This document shows, one piece after another, positions 15,544 to 21,511 of a DNA stretch of 27,847 nucleotides. The position numbers and the translations under genes were made by a program. Origin of the DNA: a virus; IMG/VR virus record IMGVR_UViG_3300044615_000948, positions 1-27,847 of that record; one strand, given 5' to 3'. The notes beneath the pieces are model-generated. The model made no database searches. It was not told where the DNA came from and was given only the letters and a program-made list of their open reading frames with translations. Position 1 is the first letter of the stretch. The number at the start of each line of letters is the position of its first letter.

Positions 15544-15842
15544 CGTCCACCCCCACGCATGGCCTGCCTCTCAAAGTCGTTCACACGCTCCCACAGCGCC
15601 GCGTTCGCGGCCTTGAGTCGGTCGATCTCACCCTTGAAGGTGTGAGTGTCGCGGGCTCGTTGAACTTCAGACGTTTCGAGCACGTCCAAATGGGAGGCGG
15701 TCAACTCCTCAATCTCTTCACCGTGACGCCGGCGCTCGGCCCTGAGCCGGGCCTGAGCGATGCGTGCGCCGCTCCACCCCGCGGCGGGGACCAGGACGAT
15801 GAGCAAAGCAAAGCAAACGGCAAGCATGGCGTACAACATCAC
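15540..15842 (-). CDS. One-pass membrane coiled-coil protein, spanin-like layout
   Basis: 100 aa. A hydrophobic helix at about 3-22 (LYAMLAVCFALLIVLVPAAG) is followed by a long coiled-coil-like helix to the end. This is the layout of an inner-membrane spanin (Rz-like), but no overlapping outer-membrane lipoprotein or endolysin gene is seen here. The start is the GTG at 15842 (GTGA overlap, GGAGG 6 bases upstream) or the ATG directly after it. Function unassigned. Confidence 0.55.
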   Translation of the reverse strand: MMLYAMLAVCFALLIVLVPAAGWSGARIAQARLRAERRRHGEEIEELTASHLDVLETSEVQRARDTHTFKGEIDRLKAANAALWERVNDFERQAMRGGGR

Positions 15843-16075
15843 AGGACACCTCCCTGAAACGTGGCGAGCGCGGCAGCGACGGCGAGACGGCCGTCGGCGG
15901 TGTCATCAACGATGACACTCAGACACTGACAATGGGCGCGGAAAGAAGCCAGATCGGCGATCGCGGCCTCGTACTTCGCCTCAAGATCGGGGCGGGTCAG
16001 CACGACGGCGGCGAGCACGACCTCCAACTCAGTCACACGGACGCCCGAGAACTTTTCGGCACAGACGGTCTTCAT
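15839..16075 (-). CDS. Small hypothetical protein
   Basis: 78 aa from the ATG at 16075, chosen because AAAGG lies 8 bases upstream. Longer in-frame starts at 16105 (ATG) and 16111 (TTG) exist and would place the repeated motif inside the gene. Mostly helical (VLTRPDLEAKYEAAIADLAS) with CQC in the middle. No family recognised. The stop overlaps the next start. Confidence 0.45.
   Translation of the reverse strand: MKTVCAEKFSGVRVTELEVVLAAVVLTRPDLEAKYEAAIADLASFRAHCQCLSVIVDDTADGRLAVAAALATFQGGVL
15911..15933 (-). repeat. Copy D of dispersed TGTCTGA motif
   Basis: The minus strand reads ATTGTCAGTGTCTGAGTGTC, then ATC, inside a small hypothetical gene and about 70 bases before the start of the next one. 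It matches the consensus ATTGNNAGTGTCTGARTRTC exactly. Confidence 0.42.
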
Positions 16076-16084
16076 CGTTGGCCC

Positions 16085-16111
16085 TTTCGGGTGATACTCA
16101 GACATCCGCAA
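16085..16111 (-). repeat. Copy B of dispersed TGTCTGA motif
   Basis: The minus strand reads TTGCGGATGTCTGAGTATCA, then CCCGAAAG. It lies directly upstream of the preferred start (16075) of a small gene, and its AAAGG end forms part of that ribosome site. It pairs closely with the copy at 14753. Confidence 0.48.
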
Positions 16112-16179
16112 GGTCGGCGAGCGAATGCCCGCGACTGAGCCTTGCGAGTTTGTGGTGGTCAGTCGGCGGAGCAGAACGC

Positions 16180-17112
16180 TCAGGCCGGAACGCGAGATGC
16201 ACGGGCGAAGCGGTCGGCGATGGCCTCGGCAGCCATGCGGCCCGATTCGATCGGGACGGGGGCGTAGTGGGCGGTCATCGTCGGCGACTTGTGGCCGAGA
16301 AGGGCCTGGGCGGCGTCGATGCCGAACGCTTGGCGGACCTCGCGGGCGACGGCGTGACGCAGGGCGTGGGGCGAGAACAGGCGGGTGCCCTCAGTGTCAC
16401 ACGCCTTGGCGAGCGCCACGCGGAGGCGGTTCTTCGACCGAACCACGCCGCCGGCCCGAAGGGGCGGGAACAGACGAGCACCCGGCACGTTGTTGGCCTT
16501 GTCGCAGCGTCGGCGGATGATGGCCTGGGCCTCACCCGCGATCGGGATGAGTCGAAGGTGCCCGCGGTGTGCGTTCTTGTGCTGCGTCAGCCGCAGGTGA
16601 TCGGCGGCGACGTCACGCACGCGAAGGTCGATGATCTCGCCGAGCCGAGCGCCGGTGAGGGCAACCAGTGTGAGCACCTCGCGGTGCTCACGGGGCATGC
16701 GTCGGATGACGCGCCACGCGTCGGCAAGGCTGGGGACGTGACGCGGCTCGGGCTCGCGAGCACCACCGCGGACGGGCTGGACGCAGGGGACGTTCAGCAG
16801 CGGGGCGACGGCCTCGATGCCGATCATCTCGCGGTCGAGTGCCGCCCACCTGAGCATGTGCTTCACGCGGCGGAGTTGAGCGTTGGCGTAGCCGCGGCTC
16901 CAATCGTGGTCGCGGATGCCCGCGTCGATGAAGTCGACCAGGTCGCGGCGGTTAAGTTTGTTGAGGGCGGTGTGTCCACCGACGCGCTCGAGAAGGAATC
17001 GGAGCGTGCAGCGGATGTTCGCAGCCTCACCACTCTGTGAGCGGTCAGCGCGAACGTAGTACCTCGTCGCGTGTGCCGTGTATTCGGCGCACAAACGCAT
17101 GAGCGTTGTCAA
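16180..17112 (-). CDS. int: Tyrosine site-specific recombinase (integrase)
   Basis: A 310-aa integrase that would insert the phage into, and excise it from, the host chromosome by strand exchange at att sites. The N-terminal ~115 residues are a SAM-like core-binding domain. The catalytic domain shows R156 in ALTGARLGEI, K179 in the beta-hairpin, H249 and R252 in PHALRH, H274 in LLGHKS and the nucleophile Y283 in AHYAPV, so it looks active. The start chosen is the TTG at 17112, seven bases after a perfect AGGAGG. It lies about 200 bases from a truncated tRNA-Gly gene, the expected position for int beside attP. Confidence 0.92.
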   Translation of the reverse strand: MTTLMRLCAEYTAHATRYYVRADRSQSGEAANIRCTLRFLLERVGGHTALNKLNRRDLVDFIDAGIRDHDWSRGYANAQLRRVKHMLRWAALDREMIGIEAVAPLLNVPCVQPVRGGAREPEPRHVPSLADAWRVIRRMPREHREVLTLVALTGARLGEIIDLRVRDVAADHLRLTQHKNAHRGHLRLIPIAGEAQAIIRRRCDKANNVPGARLFPPLRAGGVVRSKNRLRVALAKACDTEGTRLFSPHALRHAVAREVRQAFGIDAAQALLGHKSPTMTAHYAPVPIESGRMAAEAIADRFARASRVPA

Positions 17113-17313
17113 GGGCCAGCCTCCTGTCGCGGTCTGATTCGGATGGTAGGGCAGCCGCGTTTCAGCCCCAGTCCGGTCGGGTAGTTAGGCCGACGGGTTG
17201 AGTGTAGCAATCGTCCGTGGTGCGTCAAGGGGCTTCGGCGTACTATTCCGCCGTCCAGACGTCACAGACGGAACCGTCGCGTGACATTCTCGGGCCTCGG
17301 ACAGATCCCGGTG
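17113..17313. other. Non-coding stretch between int and the tRNA fragment
   Basis: I see no gene here. It should contain the integrase promoter and, if attP is at 17314-17361, integrase arm-binding sites. A small inverted repeat (CCGTC...GACGG around 17251-17272) is the only structure noted. No convincing -35/-10 pair was found. Confidence 0.4.
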
Positions 17314-17361
17314 TTCAGATTCCCAAGCTGAATGTCGTCGGTTCGATTCCGATCGCCCGCT
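17314..17361 (+). other. 3' part of tRNA-Gly(CCC), probable attP core
   Basis: The sequence holds an anticodon arm with the 7-base loop TTCCCAA (anticodon CCC), a perfect T arm (GTCGG, loop TTCGATT, CCGAT) and the acceptor 3' strand CGCCCGC plus discriminator T. This is very close to the 3' half of bacterial tRNA-Gly(CCC). The matching 5' half (GCGGGCG and D arm) is absent upstream; the base at 17319 (A) breaks the anticodon stem, hinting where tRNA identity begins. CCA is not encoded. A 3' tRNA fragment beside an integrase is the classic attP (or attR) signature, restoring the host tRNA on integration. Confidence 0.85.
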
Positions 17362-17364
17362 CTC

Positions 17365-17393
17365 GCAAAACCCCTTTCCAGCAGGGGTTTTGC
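17365..17393 (+). terminator. Hairpin after tRNA-Gly fragment
   Basis: A perfect 11-bp stem, GCAAAACCCCT and AGGGGTTTTGC, with a 7-base loop, four bases after the tRNA end. The A-run/T-run flanks of the CCCC/GGGG core make it a likely Rho-independent, bidirectional terminator. It may be part of the region shared with the host tRNA locus. Confidence 0.75.
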
Positions 17394-17438
17394 ACGCATA
17401 TCGCCCATGCGGCATCCACTGAGTGCATCGCGGCGAAC

Positions 17439-17483
17439 CGCCGACCAAAGCCCCGGGCTAGTTACCCGGGGCTCGGCGTTTTT
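17439..17483 (+). terminator. Second strong hairpin with T-run
   Basis: The inner stem AGCCCCGGG/CCCGGGGCT (17449-17457 with 17465-17473) and the outer CGCCG/CGGCG are followed by TTTTT at 17479-17483. It is a strong plus-strand terminator, insulating the attP side from the membrane-protein gene downstream. Confidence 0.78.
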
Positions 17484-17509
17484 GGAGTCAACGGGGGCGG
17501 ACGATTTCT

Positions 17510-17521
17510 AGGGGTACCCCT
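17510..17521. promoter_or_regulatory. 12-bp palindrome, possible operator
   Basis: AGGGGTACCCCT is a perfect palindrome about 105 bases before the start of the plus-strand membrane gene. It could be a protein-binding site. An 8-bp palindrome (AGCATGCT) lies at 17559-17566. No clear promoter boxes were recognised beside either. Confidence 0.25.
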
Positions 17522-17625
17522 CGGAAGAAGCGGCTGGGTCGATGTGGAAAAGCGATGTAGCATGCTTTACGGATTATTCATCGGCCCGTTTGTGGGCGGG
17601 GTTGAGCCGCACTGGAGTAGATGTG

Positions 17626-18279
17626 ATGCCAGAGTGGAAAGTGGAAGTTATCAGTCCGCGTGACGGATCGGCGAACTTTGTCGAGGTCAAAGCCCCCGAT
17701 CCCGAGTCCGCGCGTCAGGCGGTCGCGATGACTGGCGCGGGCGTCGTCGGCGGCGCAACGCTCATGCGGATGGACACGCCGCCCGTGCTGATCGTGCCTG
17801 CCCGCACCGACGAATCGGAGCGTGAACTCGCGGACCTTCGCCCGTCGTGGTTGCTGCTGGCCCCGCCGATCGTCGGCGCGTGCTTCTGGGGCGGCGCTGG
17901 CGTGCTGATCGGTGTCGCGTCGCTGGGTACGCCGCTCGGCGTCATCGTCGCCCTGGTGCTGCTCGTGGTCGCCCTGTCGTATGTCGCGGCCACAATCGAC
18001 CGGCTCATCTACATCAAGCGGGCGCGGCTCATGCTCACGACGCAGCGGGTCATCGCACGCTCGGGCACGATGTTCACCACGCGGCGAACCGAGTCGCCGC
18101 TCCGATCCGTTGAGACTGTCGGGGTCGCTCAATCGTTCCTCGGGTCGATACTCGGCCTCGCGACGATCGGTGTTGCGTTCACGGGTGGAACCCGCGTGCA
18201 GGTTGCCGGGGTTCGCGATGCCGCGGTGTTGGCTGAACGGCTCAACCGCGAGATTGAACGCCACCGCCGGCACGGGTGA
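17626..18279 (+). CDS. bPH2-domain membrane protein (probable moron)
   Basis: A 217-aa protein and the only convincing plus-strand gene. A soluble N-terminal ~70 residues is followed by two membrane spans (about 75-100 and 103-124) and a bacterial pleckstrin-homology (bPH2, YdbS-like) domain at about 134-212, with LMLTTQRVIARSG, ESPLRSVETVGVAQS and GSILGLATIGVAF. The ATG at 17626 has GGAG 8 bases upstream, so the in-frame ATG at 17542 is not used. It sits just past attP behind its own terminator and is oriented against its neighbours. This suggests a cargo gene expressed in the lysogen. It runs 38 bases into the convergent last structural gene. Its role is unknown. Confidence 0.75.
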   Translation: MPEWKVEVISPRDGSANFVEVKAPDPESARQAVAMTGAGVVGGATLMRMDTPPVLIVPARTDESERELADLRPSWLLLAPPIVGACFWGGAGVLIGVASLGTPLGVIVALVLLVVALSYVAATIDRLIYIKRARLMLTTQRVIARSGTMFTTRRTESPLRSVETVGVAQSFLGSILGLATIGVAFTGGTRVQVAGVRDAAVLAERLNREIERHRRHG

Positions 18280-18694
18280 AGACTCGCCACCACAGATCAA
18301 CGTCGAGCGCCTGCCGCGCCCGCCGCTTCAGGCGGACGATGCACCCGCACCCGGGCACGCGAAAGAAGCCGCGGAGGGTCATCCCGCCGCGCGAGAGCAA
18401 CCAGAGTCGCGACCACATGGGCGAGTGGTGCGTCACTACCGCGTGACCGGCGACCGTCACCGTGACCAGCCCGTATCGGTTCGGGTGTCGGCCACGCGGG
18501 CAATGGGCACCCGTGAGGATGTGACGATCGGACCTGTGCCCGGTGATCGCACAGACGCCGTCGTCGTGCCGCTTGCCGCGTCGCTCAAAGTCCGGGCACG
18601 TCGCACACATGATCGCCCGCGTGACGACGAGCGGATGCACCACGCCACGCGAGCACGCGACACCGCCCTCAACCTTGCCGCAGCGACACGTCAC
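18242..18694 (-). CDS. Cysteine-rich protein at end of tail operon
   Basis: A 150-aa protein with nine cysteines, several in pairs (CRC at 3-5, CATC at 30-33, CGC at 116-118), so a zinc-binding fold is likely. The C-terminal part (RLWLLSRGGMTLRGFFRVPG) is basic and hydrophobic. The ATG at 18694 overlaps the stop of the preceding cysteine-rich gene as ATGA. It is the last gene of the structural block and overlaps the convergent bPH2 gene by 38 bases. A host-recognition accessory role is possible but unproven. Confidence 0.55.
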   Translation of the reverse strand: MTCRCGKVEGGVACSRGVVHPLVVTRAIMCATCPDFERRGKRHDDGVCAITGHRSDRHILTGAHCPRGRHPNRYGLVTVTVAGHAVVTHHSPMWSRLWLLSRGGMTLRGFFRVPGCGCIVRLKRRARQALDVDLWWRVFTRAGGGVQSRG

Positions 18695-19485
18695 GGAATG
18701 AACCCCCCGCCCGTCGTCGGGTCACAGAGTCGCGGCGTGCGGCACGTGTCGGGCGAATACGTGATCTGTGCGAAGGCTTGCGACTCGGAGTAGTTGTACG
18801 ATCCATCGGTGTAGTCGATGTTTTTTTGCGCGGACCAATAACTTCGCCGGCAGTCGCTGTACCCGGTCTCGGTTCTCGTGCTTGACCCCCCGCTAAAACT
18901 TTCCGCGTCCGACCTGCTATAGGCTCCGTGGCAGAGCCGCGACGGCGTGCCGGTGCCGCCGGTGAAAAGCACCGCGAACTCCGCCGGCACGGGGCACTCG
19001 TTCTCGGGCAGGTCCAGCGGCGTTGTGACATCCAGCACCGTCGTAGCGCCTTCGGTCCGCACCAGCCGATACGTGGCCGTGGTCGTGTCGCTCACGCCCG
19101 GAACGATCGTCCGCACGCCGCTCCACGTGTACGTTTCAACAAACAGCGGGCTGCCGATCACGTTGATCTCGGTGCGCAGCGACCCCGCGACATTGATCGT
19201 GATCGTGTCCGGGCTCTCCGGCGAACAGCATCGAATCGACAGGCCGTCGGAACGCGGATCGCACGGTGCTCGGCAGTCGCTGCACGCGACGCATCCGCTC
19301 GGGCATTCTCCAGAGGCTGGCGCGGGCTCAGGGTTCGGGTCCATCCACTCGGGCTCGTCACCGGGCGTCCACGGTGGGAACGGCGACGACGGACAGCATT
19401 CTTCAGACGGCGGGCACTCGGGCGTAAGCAACCGCCCCGACGAGTCCACCAGCGTCTCGCCCGTGCTCTTCTGGTAGACCGTCAC
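18691..19485 (-). CDS. Cysteine-rich probable tail-tip protein
   Basis: A 264-aa protein starting at the GTG at 19485, which shares GTGA with the upstream stop and has GGAG 8 bases before it; the long upstream extension is rejected. The first ~100 residues hold ten of about 15 cysteines (for example PPSEECCPSSPF and GECPSGCVACSDCRAPC) in a Pro-rich setting. The rest is Thr/Ser-rich beta-type sequence. No family recognised. Position after two tail-tip-like genes suggests a virion surface protein stabilised by disulfides or metal. Confidence 0.55.
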   Translation of the reverse strand: MTVYQKSTGETLVDSSGRLLTPECPPSEECCPSSPFPPWTPGDEPEWMDPNPEPAPASGECPSGCVACSDCRAPCDPRSDGLSIRCCSPESPDTITINVAGSLRTEINVIGSPLFVETYTWSGVRTIVPGVSDTTTATYRLVRTEGATTVLDVTTPLDLPENECPVPAEFAVLFTGGTGTPSRLCHGAYSRSDAESFSGGSSTRTETGYSDCRRSYWSAQKNIDYTDGSYNYSESQAFAQITYSPDTCRTPRLCDPTTGGGFIP

Positions 19486-20693
19486 TCTGCGCACTCCGTC
19501 ACGTCGAGCCGCTCGCGGATGAGGGCGTACCAGGTCATCGCGACGTTGTCGGAGTCCGGCGCTCGCACAAGGATCACAGTCGAGCCCACGTCGGCGGCGA
19601 TGATCTTGCCCGTCTCCACAACGGGCGTACCCCAGTGCGGACGAACGCCGGTGATGGTCTGGTTGCGCCCATGCACCTTGACCGAGTACGTCACGCTCGA
19701 AGCCGTCACAAGCCCGCTGGCGCTCGCCGCGCTGATGCGGCCCGTGAGGATCTGCGGCGTGGGCTCGTCGAACACGAACAGCGTCCGCCCGATCGAGTCG
19801 AGTTCCGGCCACGCCCGAACGATCGTGCCCTCGGGGATCGGTTCCCAAGGTTCCGTCGCCGCGTGCGTCGTGTCGCTGTGCAACGCCTCCGAGAGATTGA
19901 CCGCGCGGTAGGCGGGGAAGTCGGTCGAGTTGATGCCGCCGGGCTTGACAATCCACGTGCCGATTGTGCCGCTCGCCGGTGTCGCGTCGAGCCATGCCTC
20001 CGCGAACTCGTAGACCCGGCGATACGGTCGCGTCTCGGCCGGGTCCGTCTCCGGCTTGGGCCACTCGGCGGACGTGCCGATGCGAACCGTCAGGGCGTGC
20101 TGAGGCGGGGGCGCGAGATGCACCCACGCCCAGAGCGGGAGCGGGGCCTCGGGCGGGCCGTGCCCCGTGCCCGCGTCGCCGCTGAAGCCCGACTCACTGG
20201 TGACGACCGCGAACTCGCCAACGTGCCCGGAGTGCAGCACGCGAGAACCCGCTCGCGTGGTCGCGCGTGTGTCGCCCTCGCGGTACTTGAGCATCTGGAC
20301 CGGGGCGTAGCCGTAGACGATCACCTTGCCGATCTTGCCAGCGCCGATCGGTTCCGCGACGACACACGCCTTGCCCTGCAACGCGGCCGTCGGCTCGCCG
20401 ATGCTGAGCACCGGGCGATTCTGAAACAGGTTCGACTTCGCGACACTGATCGGGCTGCCCGAGCCCTCACGCACGGGAGCCCAGCCCGTGCCGTTGATGC
20501 ACATGATGTGCCCGACCTTGGCGAGCGTGCCGGTCGAGTTCTTCGCGAACACCATCCGCGGTGACTCGAACGCGCCGAACGGGTCTGCGCCGCTCGCCGC
20601 GCCGCGTGCGGCGCGTGTGGCTTCCTGCCAGCCGTTGAGCGTGTCGGCGTCGAGTCGGTACGCGGTGCCCTTGCGGAAGAACGTGCTGCTCAT
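19482..20693 (-). CDS. Large structural protein, probable tail tip/baseplate
   Basis: A 403-aa protein, no family recognised. Mostly beta-type sequence (KIGKVIVYGYAPVQMLK, SVTYSVKVHGRNQTITG, VGSTVILVRAPDSDNVAM) with no membrane segment or enzyme motif. The ATG at 20693 overlaps the previous stop as ATGA, and its stop overlaps the GTG of the next gene. In the standard order after tape measure, genes here encode distal tail, baseplate hub or receptor-binding proteins, so a tail-tip role is inferred from order alone. Confidence 0.55.
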   Translation of the reverse strand: MSSTFFRKGTAYRLDADTLNGWQEATRAARGAASGADPFGAFESPRMVFAKNSTGTLAKVGHIMCINGTGWAPVREGSGSPISVAKSNLFQNRPVLSIGEPTAALQGKACVVAEPIGAGKIGKVIVYGYAPVQMLKYREGDTRATTRAGSRVLHSGHVGEFAVVTSESGFSGDAGTGHGPPEAPLPLWAWVHLAPPPQHALTVRIGTSAEWPKPETDPAETRPYRRVYEFAEAWLDATPASGTIGTWIVKPGGINSTDFPAYRAVNLSEALHSDTTHAATEPWEPIPEGTIVRAWPELDSIGRTLFVFDEPTPQILTGRISAASASGLVTASSVTYSVKVHGRNQTITGVRPHWGTPVVETGKIIAADVGSTVILVRAPDSDNVAMTWYALIRERLDVTECAE

Positions 20694-21505
20694 CCGGGGA
20701 GCCCCAGAGAAGAGAAGGAAACGCGGCGATGCACCCGCTCAACGTGTGCGAGGTTCGGCACGACCTTGATGTACTGGCCCGTGCTGTCGGGCTCGCGGAC
20801 GTACGACACCCAGAGGTAGTCCCATCCCTCCTTGCTTGGCACGGTGATGACGCCGCCGACGTCGATGCTGGTGCGGTTCTCACTGACCGCGAATCGGCTG
20901 GTGATCTCGTAGTCGAGTTTGTCGGCCCGGTATTGAAACTGCGAACCGAGGTAGAGCAACTCGCCGGCGGCGAATCCCCGGAACGTGTCGGAGTTGACCG
21001 AGCCGGTCGCGCGGGCGAGCGTGCGAAAGTACGACGTCGTCGCCGTCGATGCGAGCACGTACCCCGTCTCGACAAACTGCAACGATCCCGTCTTGACCGC
21101 GACACCCTCGGGCTCGCCGTCATCGTTGACGTTGATCGCACCGAGGTATGGCGTCGAAACCGATCCGCCCGTGCCCCACGTACCGATGTGTGAGATGGCC
21201 TGCGTGAGCGTCACCTCTTCGCCGGTCGTATCGCCACTCAGGAAGAACGTGCCCGTTTCGGGCTGCACCGACAGTGATCCGCCACTGTCCGATGCCCACG
21301 TCACGCGGGCCTCGTACAGGCTCGGGGCGATGTGTTGGATGATCGGAGCACCACGCCTCAGCGAGCCGATTGTCGTCGGAGCCGTCGAAAGCACCGCCGT
21401 GATGATGTCCGCCTCAACGTCGGAGCCGGTCACTTGATAGACACGGTCTGAACGCTCAGGCCCGAACGTCGCGCCGTCTCCGAGTTCTGTCACGACGATT
21501 GGCAT
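20690..21505 (-). CDS. Probable distal tail/tail-tip protein
   Basis: A 271-aa protein directly after the tape measure gene, six bases from its stop. It is beta-rich with no recognised motif (SLYEARVTWASDSGGSLSVQ, LQFVETGYVLAS, YEITSRFAVSENRTSIDVGG). The Dit (distal tail) protein usually occupies this position in siphoviruses, but I see no sequence signature for it. The start is the ATG at 21505 with GGTGAG upstream. Confidence 0.5.
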   Translation of the reverse strand: MPIVVTELGDGATFGPERSDRVYQVTGSDVEADIITAVLSTAPTTIGSLRRGAPIIQHIAPSLYEARVTWASDSGGSLSVQPETGTFFLSGDTTGEEVTLTQAISHIGTWGTGGSVSTPYLGAINVNDDGEPEGVAVKTGSLQFVETGYVLASTATTSYFRTLARATGSVNSDTFRGFAAGELLYLGSQFQYRADKLDYEITSRFAVSENRTSIDVGGVITVPSKEGWDYLWVSYVREPDSTGQYIKVVPNLAHVERVHRRVSFSSLGLPG

Positions 21506-21511
21506 GCTGAC

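Noticed and set aside
17185-17448. An 87-aa minus-strand ORF across the tRNA fragment
   Set aside because: It contains CESGRSESNRRHSAWE, a well-known false protein made by translating the antisense of tRNA-Gly. It overlaps the tRNA fragment and both flanks without a ribosome site.
19486-20127. Upstream extension of the cysteine-rich gene to 478 aa
   Set aside because: It lies wholly inside the preceding structural gene. The GTG at 19485 has a ribosome site and the usual GTGA overlap.
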